The notes under the pieces were generated by a model. That model was not told the origin of the DNA, ran no database searches, and saw only the letters and a program-made list of their open reading frames with translations. From Topomyia yanbarensis (Eukaryota > Arthropoda > Insecta > Diptera > Culicidae): 64,000 nt of DNA. This document shows positions 47,141 to 58,263 of the stretch, in pieces. Positions within the stretch are counted from its first letter, which is position 1. Each line of letters opens with the position of its first letter. The stretch spans positions 36,306,343 to 36,370,342 of the forward strand of contig NC_080671.1 in assembly GCF_030247195.1 (NCBI RefSeq). The letters are read 5' to 3'. The position numbers and the translations under genes are program-made.

Positions 47141-47678
47141 TTTAAACGGCACAATTCGTTTTTTCTAAATATTGATTCAGTTTCAAAGGTTTACTATTCC
47201 GTAACGCATTTTTTGTTGTCTGTGAATCCATATAAATCCTAACTTGTTGCTATGCATACAATGGATAACAAATATATAATCAAGCACGTACCTGAAGCTG
47301 CAACAGTATTGTTATACAACAGTAAAGTTCAGCTTAGATGTATATGTTTGGCGTCATTTCTGCTCCCGTCACCAGCACATTCATGTTTGTTTTTCTTCGC
47401 CGTGAACGGCCTCACTAATTTTGGCCTTTAATCTATTGTAATTTCCAAACGAATCGATACAAAAACTTATCGTGATCACAAGCTTAATCAAATCAGCATT
47501 ATTAAACCTCACCGCGTTTCGCACACGATCTGTTTCTTCATTTCTCCACTATATTCAGTCACTCTATTTTCCATTTCTTGCCGCCACCATCTTCCATTAT
47601 ATTTTTTTTTCTTTGATTTCACAATAAAAAAATGCCACTCAATTCCACTGCTTACCATTTCACTCCTCGTCGCCAGAT

Positions 47679-48099
47679 TGTAGGCTCCTTTGTTACCGGA
47701 AATTAAACACCACTTATATTTTTATATTTCACCGTTTATTATTGTTCGTTAAAATCTATGCCCAAGTAAATTGCGTTGCGACTGTCGCGTTCGGCATCCT
47801 ACTTTTCACTGCTCGCTTTCCATGGCGAGTTGTACATTCTGCTCATTCTCTCTCTCTCTCGCATCCATAGATAGCTCTCTTCAGCCCAGTTAAGCTCAGC
47901 CGGAAATGAACTGGAATTCCGACTGGTTCCAGTTCGCATTCCGGCTTCAGTGACACAACCGATTCTAGCTAGAATCGGTTGTGTCACTGGAGCCGGAATA
48001 CGAACTGGAACCAGCCAGAATTCCAGTTCAGTTCCGGCTGAACTTTACTGGGAGAATGTGTTCGTTACACGCAAAAGTATATTTAGTCAAAACCCTACA
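47679..48099 (-). repeat. 5' LTR of the gypsy element, with MITE insertion
   Basis: 421 bp: the same LTR as at 41826 apart from a shorter CT repeat and a 168-bp insertion at 47885-48052. Confidence 0.95.
47885..48052. mobile_element. CCCAGT-family palindromic MITE inside the 5' LTR
   Basis: 168 bp, almost entirely one palindrome. Its ends are CCCAGTTAAGCTCAGCCGGA and the near-inverse, its centre is 'gattctagctagaatc'. The uninterrupted LTR at 42040 shows the empty site; only the 2 bases 'ag' are duplicated. Related pieces lie at 28949 and 30350. Confidence 0.9.
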
Positions 48100-48104
48100 A
48101 TATT

Positions 48105-48400
48105 ATTACGCTAAAAGTACTGCGGCTAAAATGATTAAAACGTACAAGGAAACTCTTGCAACTGTTTACAAAATGTATCAGAGTGAAACCTTTTATCGTC
48201 AACTGCGGTTGAAGACCATTCAGAAAATTTGGTCTGATCCTACAAAACTGAATAAAAAGTAAGGCAAATCCGTCTCCCAGAAGGCTACTACAAATGTCAC
48301 CGGGTAAGTAAGCAACCCAACTGCAGCATTAAACAGCAAACAGTAACCAGAACTCGTGCGGTGCCAGAAGCTATACAAATCTCGATGGATGTGTCTTGAT
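48105..48400. other. Short unassigned stretch between gypsy and hAT-like elements
   Basis: A Lys-rich reading frame (MIKTYKETLATVYKMYQSET, ending in a stop at 48260) has no recognisable family. Otherwise nothing is seen. Confidence 0.35.
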
Positions 48401-49438
48401 TAGAGTTACCAAATGAACTGAGAGCAAATTAAGGACATCCCTGCCAAATCTATTCGGAATTGGAGCCTGAAGCAGTGGTCACTTGATCCAGAATTCTGAA
48501 AAAGTCAGGATTCTGGCGTATTTTCCAGCAGTTGAACTGGGACGTTGAATCTTGATCGAGACAAATTGGAATGGTGTAGTGCCAATATTTAACGAAGATA
48601 ACGCCTTTGGCCAAACCTCATATCGAGCTATCCAACAAATTTTGGTTACTTTTGAGTAAAAGAACTTTTGGTTGGAATGAATAGCAGAGAGTATGAATTA
48701 ACAAAAACAATCGCTGGAAGTATTTGAAATTGACAATTGAAATTGATTCTCTTGGAATAAAGTTGATCTGAATAATTAATTACAGGGTGATTCAGCATGA
48801 CGTTTTTTTTTATCTCGCAAAAATTTGAAAACTGGAGTAAATCGCGAAATGTTTATTTGTCAATCGAAAGAACATTTTTTACCATTTATTGTTTGAAAAC
48901 AATTTCTTTTAAATGTTGACCATGTTGGCGCTTGAGGTAATCCATTCGACTGGTCCAATTTTTGATAACGGATTCGAGTATTTCAAGTGGAATCTGGCCA
49001 ATTAGTTGAGTAATGCATGGGAATGTCACCGCCGCTATGTTTTCTTCAATGCGTGCTGGATGTGGTCGATTTGTTCGCTAATCATCCAACAACGAGAACT
49101 GTAACTTTTACTCTTTGGTTGTATGGCGAATAGTGGAGTCAGTTGGCCGATTATATCGACTATATTATAGTCGGAGTGCACGAAACACATTTCTCACAGA
49201 TCGCTGATTTTCGAAATATAGTTGAATAATTTGAAAATGGTGAGCATACTGTGGTGGCAAACAATTCTAAACAACAATAACATGACATGCCCTGTTAAAA
49301 ACCATCATGTTGTACCGCCCTGTATATGCCAAGGTTTGAGACTAAAAATAAGGACATTTGAAGTAAAATAAGGACGCTTTCCAAAAAACTCCAAAAATAA
49401 GGACATGTCCTTTAAAATAAGGACGGTTGGTAACCCTA
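48401..49438. mobile_element. hAT-like non-autonomous element, copy 2
   Basis: 1038 bp, ends TAGAGTTACCAAA and the inverse of TAGGGTTACCAA, flanked by an exact 8-bp duplication, gtcttgat (48393-48400 and 49439-49446). The interior is collinear with copy 1 at 635-1922 minus its retroposon insertion. Confidence 0.9.
48783..49323. mobile_element. Nested mariner-like MITE (TIR CAGGGTG), copy 2
   Basis: TA-CAGGGTGATTCAGCATGACG at the left and ATGTTGTACCGCCCTG-TA at the right. It is shorter than copy 1, partly because it lacks the retroposon. Confidence 0.7.
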
Positions 49439-49446
49439 GTCTTGAT

Positions 49447-50244
49447 AGACGATTAAAACTATGCGAAAGCCGATTTCAAACAAATCCCGGGGCTCAAATT
49501 TCACAAGGCTTCACAATTTCCTTCACATTTCTCTGTGGATAAGTCTATTAATTAGGCAAAAAGGAGAGCTTCAACAAACGGATTTAACCTTTCATCAATT
49601 CCCATTTTTGTCCAGTTATGTATTGTCCAAATATGAACGAAAACAACTATGAATGGGTTCGCTGAATAAAATTGAAATAAAAAAAACCGAAAATGTATGC
49701 TTCAATTCGATTAAAATAATCATTCCAGAACCGCTTCAACCACTCATCGCCGCATCGATCCATACTTAAGTTCATCGTTCTAGTATGGCGTAATGTGTCA
49801 TGTTCCAATTAGGGAACAATTTTTCCGTCACCCCGTAACGAGATTAATTGCAAACCAAAAAGCAGCTCATATGTAGGTTTGTTTTTGAAATTTAACCCCT
49901 CTCTCTCAGCGCAATCTCGAAGAAGCTAATAAAAATGATTAACCACTTAGCATTGTTTTTACGCCGTTCGGTTCCGAACTAACTAATTCATAACGCATCA
50001 ATTCGGGATGTGAGAATAGATTTGGGAAGTGTTTCGAAATAGTATGCACTGATAAGATTATTACGGTGGTTTCCTAATTTCGGATGACTCCGGAATTGGG
50101 TCTATAGGGAAGCTGAATGATGAGATCAGTCAGTTTTCATCCGACGCCCGAGACGGTTCAGCTATTTTCTTTTTCGGCTTTCCGCGATCCAGAAAAGTGC
50201 AGCAGGGTTTGAAGTGGTCGTTGAGTTATGTAACATTTGTAGTA
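49447..50244. other. Upstream region of the Nimrod-like gene
   Basis: No gene recognised. A short reading frame at 49461-49652 has no family features. The segment from about 50120 is the likely 5' UTR. Confidence 0.4.
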
Positions 50245-51091
50245 ATGTGGAGTGTTCTGCGGATCGTAACGGTTGTACTTCTGATGCTGATGATGAATGG
50301 ATACCGGGCGCTGGGGAAGTTTTGTTTCGAAAGTGAAAAGTAGTTGAATATTTAGGAATATTATGCAGTTAGTGGAAAATAATTTTATGTAATTTACTAA
50401 AATTTCAGAATTCCCAAACTAGTGCAAAACAAAACGAAGGGAGTGGAGTACGGCGTGTGTAACTACTATTGCATGTTTTCGGAACATAGTTTTCCGGTAT
50501 CGGTGCCAACCGAGAAGCTGACGTGTTCTGTGAGTTTAATATTCAATTGGCAGAAGAGGTTGAACTTATTTATAGGAAGTGTTTATTAATTACAGTTAGA
50601 GTATGAATATCGTCAAAAACAAGTTTGCTGCGAGGGATATCATCACTACGAGGGTGATTGTTTGCCATCCTGCAAACACAAGTGTGTTTTTGGAGAGTGT
50701 ACTGCACCGGAAACTTGCAGTTGTTACTCCGGTTATCAAAAAGTAGATGATTTTCGGTGAATATTATAAAATAGTGATCAACTTGCCTGAGGGTTTTAAT
50801 AATGATTTTATTCTAGCTGCGAACCGATATGTGATATGCCATGCCACAATGGTCGTTGTGTGGCGCCAAATTCTTGTCTGTGCGATGATGGGTTTGAGAA
50901 AAATGAGTACGGAATTTGTGTCGAGCAGTGTGAAAAGCTTTGTCAGTTTGGATGGTGTGTGGAGAATCAGTGTCATTGTTACGAAGGATATGTACTAGAT
51001 GCAGGAAATGACGATCGCTGCGTGCCCCAGTGTGATCCAAAATGTCGGAATGGTACATGTGTCCTACCGAACGTGTGTCAATGTGCGGCAG
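50245..51091 (+). CDS. Secreted Nimrod/EGF-repeat protein, 5' part (four exons)
   Basis: The exons are 50245-50339, 50409-50529, 50596-50756 and 50817-51091. Donors are GAAAA|GTAGTT, TCT|GTGAGT, TCG|GTGAAT and CAG|GTAGGG; each acceptor is pyrimidine-rich ending in AG. All joins keep frame (217 residues plus one base). A signal peptide leads (MWSVLRIVTVVLLMLMMNGY). A short Cys-containing N-terminal region follows, with VCNYYCMF and KQVCCEGYHHYEGDC. At least three NIM-type EGF-like repeats come next, of the form C-x-P-x-C ... NG-x-C-x-x-P-x-x-C-x-C-x-x-G-Y (CEPICDMPCHNGRCVAPNSC; CVPQCDPKCRNGTCVLPNVC). This pattern marks Nimrod-family proteins, several of which act in phagocytosis and immunity. 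The repeat is cut after C-Q-C-A-A-G and no further exon was found, so the gene is partial or its next exons lie beyond later insertions. Confidence 0.8.
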
Positions 51092-51094
51092 GTA

Positions 51095-51410
51095 GGGTAG
51101 ACGTGCCCTTATTCATTTCATTAGTCAGTATGTCACATTATTTAATTGATAACTCGACTTATAGTGACTGGATTGCGCTTTAATCATCATTTTTGCTACG
51201 TACCTAAGAAGAAGTACAGTTAAAAATTTTGCCTGTAAAATGTAAAATGCTCCCGTTTGAGCGAAGCGAAAAGTCGAGTACAACATACCCTTATTCATCC
51301 TACCATTTAAGCTAATGCGTTGAATAGAGATAGCAGATACTGCTCTAACTAACGTGTTCAAATAGGTGAGATGAATAGAGGAGCTAAGATGAATTAGGGA
51401 GCAGTAACCC
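51095..51410. mobile_element. MITE inserted at the splice donor of Nimrod-like exon 4
   Basis: 316 bp flanked by TA (51093-51094 and 51411-51412). The ends read GGGTAGACGTGCCCTTATTC and the inverse of GGGTTACTGCTCCCTAATTC. The interior resembles the reverse complement of the MITE at 52248-52566 ('ttagagcagt-tctgc-atct' and 'ttcaacgcatta'). Confidence 0.75.
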
Positions 51411-51412
51411 TA

Positions 51413-52247
51413 ATGTTATAGATTTCTTACTAACATTTTTTATTAAATGTGTTATTCGGGATTGCTACTTGTGCTGCCGTTAGTTTGGAGTCTTAGCTTT
51501 AAAATGCTTTAAAAAATCGATTTTTTATTGGTCTACAATGTGCTTCAGTCTGGAGAATGATATACCACCAAATCGAAGGCGACAATAATGGCCAAATTTC
51601 AATTCTGCCACACTGGTTTTCATATAAAGTCTCTGACTGGATGCTCCGCCCGTTGCTTTCAAACACCTAGGGTCAATTGATTACACGAATTTACAGTGTG
51701 AGATTGGCTGCTGGAATTTACATGACATGAGCGATAGTCAAACAGTCTTTTGGAAATTGGGATTTTCTATGTTTTGTACAAGTTTCCAACTATCGGAAAT
51801 AAATAAATGGTTGGTGAAAGAACAAATATTCGTCGGAGTAAAACGTCTGGGGATCTGCAAGGCTCGTAATTCTCCATGATTTTCAACCGAAACTTCTTTG
51901 TCAAGTCAAGTCCTTAAGCCTGATGAGGGATTCCATGAAAAACCGGCCGACCGCAAAATATTACCATCGTCGATTCGAACGAAACTTTACAGTTGTGTTC
52001 GGTTTATGAATTTCCATGTTTTTTCTGGCAATTGCTATATTTTGATGCAAGAGCAATTTTCCAAAAGTTAGACGTTTCTACGTGCATTAATTTCCAAAAT
52101 TTTTTGGTCGGTTACTATATTTTATACAACAAAACAAAAATCTTCTGCGATAGTTTTAGAGATATTTGGAACTTTGCTCCAACAAAAACAATTAATTCGT
52201 GTAATTATGCCTTTTTTAAAAGTTAATCGCGTTACCCCATCATAATA
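51413..52247. other. Intronic or intergenic stretch, nothing recognised
   Basis: I looked here for the next exon of the Nimrod-like gene (an acceptor followed by a Gly-Tyr codon pair) and found none. Confidence 0.4.
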
Positions 52248-52566
52248 GGGTGATGAGCCTATTTGCACCATGTTTCTATTATCACCCTACCCATTTGAAG
52301 CCGTTGGTTAGAGCAGTGTCTGCCATCTTTGTTCAACGCATTAAGTCAAATGGTAGCGCAACAATAGGGGCACTCGATTCAAGTTTTCATTGTGCTCAAA
52401 CACGAGAATTTTACTGTTTTCAACGCATTTGTGTTATTATATTGGTTCTTAACAACGAAGCAAAGCGGTTCATGTCAATTTTTACGCATTCCATTGATTG
52501 TAAGGCAAGAAATTACCGAATTAGTGAGGCACCTTGCTTAGTATGGTGAAAATAGGCTCATCACCC
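52248..52566. mobile_element. MITE, TIR GGGTGATGAGCCTATTT
   Basis: 319 bp, with inverted ends GGGTGATGAGCCTATTTGCACC and the inverse of GGGTGATGAGCCTATTTTCACC, flanked by TA at both sides. Its interior is related to the MITE at 51095-51410. Confidence 0.85.
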
Positions 52567-53091
52567 TATGTCAAAAATCCCAGTCTATCTTCTGACATCG
52601 CACAAAGCAGAAGCAAAAAAAAATCGCTACGCTATAGCAGGCTATAAGCACTAATGAATCAAGCTATCTATTGTTCTATTTCAGTGCACATACAAATTGT
52701 ATCGTTGCCCCCGGCTGCGGAGTGAAATGAGTTCGCCAAATGAAACAAAAGTGCCCGTGCTACGGGATAACTCGATTTCGATCAACTTTAATAAAACTCG
52801 TGTTAGACCCACAGTCAGGCACGTAGCCAGAGGGGGGGCTAGGGGGCTAAAGCCCCCCCCGAAACTTTTCAAAAATAAATTTAAGAAGCAATATGTTTTT
52901 CGGTAACTCGTAAAAAAATTGTATCTTGTTTGGTTTCAACAAATTAATGGGAGAATGGTGAGGAAGATTGCTATTTCGAGCCACCGAAGACATCGGTCAC
53001 GATATCTACTCAGTATGCCGAGTCTGATAACACACTTCCTTTCATATTGTGTGACTCGTCGGAAGAACAAAAGAAACTGTTACTTTAATTC

Positions 53092-54286
53092 TTTTTTTTT
53101 TATAATTGATAAATTTATTTAGGCCCAAATGCGGTAGCTCGACGAGGCCGATTGTTTGTTTTTTTACAATGAATAAAAAAAAACAGCTACATTAAATTTT
53201 TGGTCTCGTTCAGGCGCAGCTTTCTGCTGCGTGTTGAGATCCTTTTTCTAGGTGGCGAAATATTGCCAATGTTGTCCACTGCAAGTTGAGGTTTATTTCG
53301 TTTGTCTTCTTTCGCGTTATCGTTCACGTCCATGTCCTCATCCGTACTACTTTCCTGCTGCTCGCAGTCGGATGTTCCAGTTTGCGTTTTACTATTAAGG
53401 GTCGTTTTATTATGTTCGTTATCGGCATTCGTTTCGTTGTTGTTGTTGCTGGTTGTTGGTTTTGCAGCTGTTAGTGGTTTAGCGTAAGATGGTTCTGGGC
53501 TGATTTCAGTTGGATTGGTTAAGTTTTCCTTAACAGTTTCTACGCAAGGTTTTCCGAGGTGCAGCTTCTTCGTGCAGAACTGGCACGTAGGAATTTGCCC
53601 TGGGTACGTGACTAGCGATGTTTGATGAATGAGAACATCGTCACTTCCTAACGCTGTGACGGTTATGTATGAGGGAATTGGCTTGGTCACACGCATTCTC
53701 ACCACACGAACACCGTTAGGGATACCCGGGAAAAAATTCTTCCAAGTCTCATGTGTAACGGAGTCTACTTCTCCGTATTTTTGCAAGCATTTTTTAATCG
53801 CGCCGTCAGGGGTACGCGTAGCCAAATCATGGACACGAACTTCTACAGCGCCGTTCTCGATGTATACGGGAATGCTATATTTAACATTGCCGCATTCGGC
53901 GGTGTGCTGCATGTTGTTTCGCGAGGCGAATGACTCAGCTTGGTTAATGTTATTGAACGAAATCAGCACGCAATGTTTAATATGATGCATTTGTAGGGTT
54001 TTCACTTCAGCCAGATTGAGTTTCATCTGCACTTTTAATAACTGTTCCACTTCCCGAATGGCTGGTCTTACGGGGCATTTCGAAAAATCAACAGTAACAC
54101 AGTTCGGCCGTATCTGGGTTGCTTTTTGCTGGGCACCGTCACTCATCACTAAATCGCACAGTAGGTATAGGCTATTGTTATATGGACTGCTTGTGTGATA
54201 GGCACCGATTGATTTGATTGACCGTTTCACTTGCGCGGGACGATTTTTTGCTCCTGCTCAGGGCGAGATGTGAAGACAAACTGATG
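53092..54286 (-). mobile_element. ORF1-only LINE, copy B, full length with intact ORF
   Basis: 1195 bp bounded by a 10-bp duplication, actttaattc (53082-53091 and 54287-54296). The minus strand has a ~140-base 5' UTR starting near CAGTTTGTCTTCACATCTCG, one ORF and a ~95-base 3' UTR ending in A's. There is no room for endonuclease or reverse transcriptase, so the element must be mobilised in trans. Confidence 0.9.
53187..54146 (-). CDS. LINE ORF1 nucleic-acid-binding protein (copy B, intact)
   Basis: 319 residues from MSDGAQQKATQIRPNCVTVD. I chose this start because copy C begins at the matching Met; an in-frame ATG at 54230 is upstream in the 5' UTR. The order is: conserved N-terminal region (REVEQLLKVQMKLNLAEVKT), a middle region with ENGAVEVRVHDLATRT and NGVRVVRMRVTKPIPSYITV, one CX2CX4HX4C knuckle (CQFCTKKLHLGKPC), then a Ser/Thr/Asn-rich acidic tail and basic end (PPRKRISTRSRKLRL). 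LINE ORF1 proteins of this kind bind element RNA. Three copies in this window share the layout. Confidence 0.8.
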   Translation of the reverse strand: MSDGAQQKATQIRPNCVTVDFSKCPVRPAIREVEQLLKVQMKLNLAEVKTLQMHHIKHCVLISFNNINQAESFASRNNMQHTAECGNVKYSIPVYIENGAVEVRVHDLATRTPDGAIKKCLQKYGEVDSVTHETWKNFFPGIPNGVRVVRMRVTKPIPSYITVTALGSDDVLIHQTSLVTYPGQIPTCQFCTKKLHLGKPCVETVKENLTNPTEISPEPSYAKPLTAAKPTTSNNNNETNADNEHNKTTLNSKTQTGTSDCEQQESSTDEDMDVNDNAKEDKRNKPQLAVDNIGNISPPRKRISTRSRKLRLNETKNLM

Positions 54287-55194
54287 ACTTTAATTCATGC
54301 TGGGGTAATCCGTCGGATGATTGAATCGTAAAAGCAAGAAGTGGTGCTCCAGCCAAACGTGGAGGCTATTGACTTCTGGAATTTTTGCATAACCGAATTT
54401 CATGATGGGAAATATTTGCTGAAGGTGAAAATAGAGGTTATGCTTACGAACATCGCCTTTAACGAGTTCTACCTTGTCAGGCATTCAGTACTTATGTTAC
54501 TCAACAAATTAACCTAGGCGAAACCAGTCATTTTGCAACTTGTAACACGTGGTTTATTCTCATATATATGGATGATGAGAAAATCAATGTTCGGCTACAA
54601 GATCTGATACCTCTTACTTGAACCGCGGGCGAGCGACCAGGAGGTTAAAGCCCCAATAAACAAGCTTAACTTCTTTGAACCGTGGCCATTAAAAGATTCC
54701 TGTCACATTTGGAAAAAATGTAATTTATTATAAAGGACACATCTAGGAATTAGACGGGTAGGGTCAGCTAGGATTTCGTCCTAGCTGACCCTGCACGCAC
54801 AAAACACAATGCGATAATATAATCATACACGTTACATCTTTGCACATCCATAGTCTCCAATACGATTACCTGAAAAACAAACAATTGCCAAATTTGTGGC
54901 TGCTGTTCATATAATATTGACGGCAAAAACTGCCTCTAGTATCTCAAAATTAACAGTCAGCATCATCATTGAGGAAGTCGACACTTGTGGCCCGTAAGGG
55001 GACAAAACAAAAATGAAATCAGATATTCGCGAACTGCCATGTCCATGGCAGTTACCACGATAATAATACGGAAGTGTACAAGATAGATATGAACGACCAC
55101 CAAGACGCGGTTGGTTATGAAAAATATTTCTCAATCAGTAAACAGGTCAATCGCACGAGATCTGTTGGACAACCATTAGCGTTTTATCATTTTC

Positions 55195-55312
55195 ATTGTT
55201 TACATCGTGGAAATATATTAAAGACTCAAGGCTTCATTTAGCTAATGCATTGAACCGACTCAAGTAAACGAATTGTATAATAAAAAAATAGAAGTTTCAT
55301 AGAAAACTGAGT
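55195..55312 (+). mobile_element. 3'-UTR fragment of the ORF1-only LINE family
   Basis: The segment 'aaggcttcatttagctaatgcattgaaccg' followed by 'aaataa..aaaaaaatag'-type ending matches the 3' UTRs at 53100 (inverse) and 59280. It is truncated at 5'. Confidence 0.6.
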
Positions 55313-56179
55313 ACAAAAACTGTCCCAAAATTAACATTTATCGCTAGTAATGGTATCTAACAATACTCATTTTATGCTAGATATAATAGATTAGAGCAAT
55401 GTGCGCTTAATATAAACGTCAAGCATCTTCCAAACTGTTTTCTTACATTCTTTAGCTAAAAATAATTGACACGTATTTTTTGGTTTGGCTAAATATTATA
55501 TTTTTTCAAGTTATTCGCTTTTGAACTTTTGAAGTCTATAAAATTGAACATTTTTCAATCACTGATAACTCGGAAACGACTCGATATATGGAAAAAAATA
55601 TTAAATAAAAAAGTTGCGTTTTCAAATAAGCTTACCAAAAAAAAAATCACAATTTTTTTTGTTATATAACTTATGAAATTTGCAATTACTTGAAACAAAT
55701 TGAATTTTTTTAAGGCTGGACCAAATTTTTTATTTATTATTTTCTTTAAGTATTAAAATCGTGTTAAAAAGATTGTGTAAAAATTTGGCAGTGGAATTCT
55801 TTGCGAGATATTACAATTATAAACATAAAACATGGCAATTTTACACTAAACGCCCAGCGAAAGGCCTGTTATAACTGAAATGTCTCGTAACACTTCGAGT
55901 TCCATTCTGAATTTTTCACATAATCTTCTTAATATAGTTATGTAATCAAAATAAATTTGATTTCGGGGGACTTTAGAAAATATTTGCTTTTAACATGAGA
56001 ATACCCCCAAAAAAGTCTTAAATTTGCAGAATGCGAGTCATTCCACGATTTACAACTATAATTTTAGTTCCCTTCAATTTTTTTGCACTCTTTAGCTGAA
56101 AATTATAGACACGATTTTTTTACTTTGGCTGAATTTGATTTTTTTTTTCAAGTTATGAGTTTTTGAACTTTATAAAGTA

Positions 56180-56402
56180 CTAGCTAATACCCATCGCACG
56201 TTGATGCGACTTTCAACGAAATAGGAGGAAACCATAATTTGTTCCGAAGCGCCTTCTTGTAGGCAGATAATCCCCACCAATAGCACACAAACACGCTCCA
56301 TAACAAATTCCTACTATACATAAATTTTTACGGCAATTGGTTAAGCCGTTTGGGAGTCCATAAATCACATACATACAAATATCGACTTTTAATAATATAG
56401 TG
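56180..56402 (-). mobile_element. Helitron-like fragment, minus strand
   Basis: Reverse complement of the type at 7855-8078: TATATT-rich 5' end, 'tgtatgtatgtgatttatgg', 'gagcgtgtttgtgtgctatt' and the 3' end GGGTATTAGCTAG. Confidence 0.65.
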
Positions 56403-57023
56403 ATTTTTTAAAGTTTTATAAATTTAATAGAATTGGACATTTTTCATTCCCTCATAACTGAGAAACTATTAGATTTCTGGAAAAAAGCATTAAATAATAA
56501 AAGCTGCGTTTTCGGAAGATCTCGGCGGATTTTTTTTGTAATATTTGTTTTTGTTAAATAATTTATGTATTATGCAAATATTAGTAACAAATTTTTTTTC
56601 AGGGTGGAGCCAAAAAAATCTTTTTAGCTTTTTCAAATAATTTATAATTATATCGAGAAGATTGTGTACAAATTTCAGAACGAAATTCGAAGTATTTTAC
56701 GAGATATTTCAATTACAATAGGCCTATCACTAGGCGTTTGGTGTAAAATTGCCTTGTTTTAAGTTTATAATTGTAATATCTCGCAAAGTATTTTGATATC
56801 CACTCCCAAATTTTTGCACAATTATTTTAACATGATTTTTAATATTTAAAGAAAATAATAAGTAAAAAATTGGTCCAACTTTAAAAAATTCAATTTGTTT
56901 CAAACAATTGCAAATTTCATAAGTTATATAACAAAAAGAAATTGCTATTTTTTTTCAGTGAGCTCATTGAGTACACAACTTTTTTATTTAATATTTTTTT
57001 CCATATATCGAATCGTTTCCGAG

Positions 57024-57357
57024 CTAGGGGCAGATCACTCGAAGAATGTATAACAAATTTGCATCAAATTAGAAAAAATGCATTTAATTTCCATTTTTGC
57101 ATCAGCTTTGCACTCCCTCGCAGAAAAGTTTGTTTAACAAACGTACTACGCGATCCACTTTGTCCGACGTTTTGTTAAATGTAGGGCTAGTTTTTCTGTA
57201 GGGTTTTGACGTCTTACACGCAACGCAAACAACATTGCACGCAACGCAAAAACATTGCACGCGACGAAAAATACATTAGGAATTTCTATTTTGATGGAAA
57301 TAAATGCATTTAATTTCGCTGATTTTTAAAAATGCATCACAAGTGATCTGCCCCTAG
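57024..57357. mobile_element. hAT-like MITE, TIR CTAGGGGCAGATCACT, copy 2
   Basis: 334 bp with an exact 8-bp duplication, tttccgag (57016-57023 and 57358-57365). The empty site is readable in the inverted sister arm near 55570. Confidence 0.9.
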
Positions 57358-58097
57358 TTTCCGAGTTATAAGTGATTGAAAAATGTTCAATGTTATAAAC
57401 TTCAAAAGTTCAAAAACTAATAACTTGAAAAAAAATCATATTCAGCCAAAATAAAAAATACGTGTCAATTACTTTAACTAATGAATGCAAGAAAAATAAT
57501 TGGAAGGAATTCAAATTTTGATTGTAAATCAGACGTGGAATGACCCATATATTTTGATCCTATTGATCACCAAAGATCCTCCTTCCTAACTGGGGTATGC
57601 CAAAAAATTATGTTAGCATGATGCATTAGAACTGGTAATAGTTACAGGACGCCAGATCAAGAAAATAGAAGTTGAACCATCTACAATTCGTTTGCTAAAT
57701 CAGAAGATTTTGTGCAAATTTCGACATTCTCTTCGATCGAACATTTTATGGATATTTTTCTACTCATTTCGATTTAGCGTCATCTACACCTTTTAAACGT
57801 GTAGCTTAGAACACCTTGCGTTTTCCAGCACCGTCAAGGATTGTCATATTCGGTTAGCGCATAAATACTGAGAACTCTAGAATATCCATTGTTGCAACGA
57901 GAGTAAATTGTAACTTGTAAATAAAAATAAATAATAAAAATCAAATTAAACATCAATAATTCGTTGATGTACTATAGCCTTTCTTGTGACAAAGAACATG
58001 GATTGTCTTAGATTTGGCTTTGTTTTCATTAAGAACTTTTCAAAATTTCGTTTAGTTTCTAGTGACAATATGAAGTAATTAGAACTAAAAGCTTTAT

Positions 58098-58263
58098 GCA
58101 GGGGCGGGTAAAGCGTAGTTGGTAAATTGATTACCTTTTACGCAGCTCATCACGGTTCGTTCATCAATCCCGCACATGTAGGGTTAGAAATTTTTCTAAA
58201 GAAATTTTCTAACCCAAAAAGAGGCGAATAACCATAAGGTTAAAACATGTATAATCGAAATAA
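58098..58263 (+). mobile_element. tRNA-derived SINE, full length
   Basis: The head GGGGCGGGTAAAGCGTAGTTGG carries a pol III A box (TAAAGCGTAGTTGG) and a B-box-like CGGTTCGTTCATCAATCCCG. Next is a body with an inverted 'gggttagaaatttttc' pair and a tail 'ataatcgaaataaa'. It is flanked by an 11-bp duplication, aaaagctttat (58087-58097 and 58264-58274). This matches the style of abundant mosquito SINEs. Confidence 0.85.

Larger units (their letters stand above)
41826..48099 (-). mobile_element. Ty3/gypsy LTR retrotransposon, nearly intact
   Basis: The element is bounded by LTRs that start TGTAGG and end CCTACA, and by a 5-bp duplication, atatt (41821-41825 and 48100-48104). It is transcribed on the minus strand: 5' LTR at 47679-48099, 3' LTR at 41826-42088. 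One gag-pol frame (46214-44268) continues as 44144-42111 after a 105-bp intron-like gap. A polypurine tract (AGGGGGGAT) lies directly beside the 3' LTR, and a primer-binding-like TGGCGACGAGG lies two bases inside the 5' LTR. There is no env gene. LTR differences are mainly one MITE insertion and CT-repeat length, so the insertion is fairly young. Confidence 0.95.
55430..57560. repeat. Complex block of direct and inverted repeats
   Basis: A ~450-bp segment (55440-55890) recurs directly at about 56080-56750, interrupted by a Helitron piece, and then inverted at about 56745-57560. Matching marks are 'attgacacgtattttttggt', 'gaacatttttcaatcactga' and 'ggcaattttacactaaacgcc', with their inverses near 57480, 57375 and 56740. 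A CTAGGGG MITE interrupts the last arm. No coding sequence. Confidence 0.75.

Noticed and set aside
47981..48262. 93-residue ORF at the gypsy border
   Set aside because: It spans the MITE and LTR end and then short unassigned sequence; not a natural gene.
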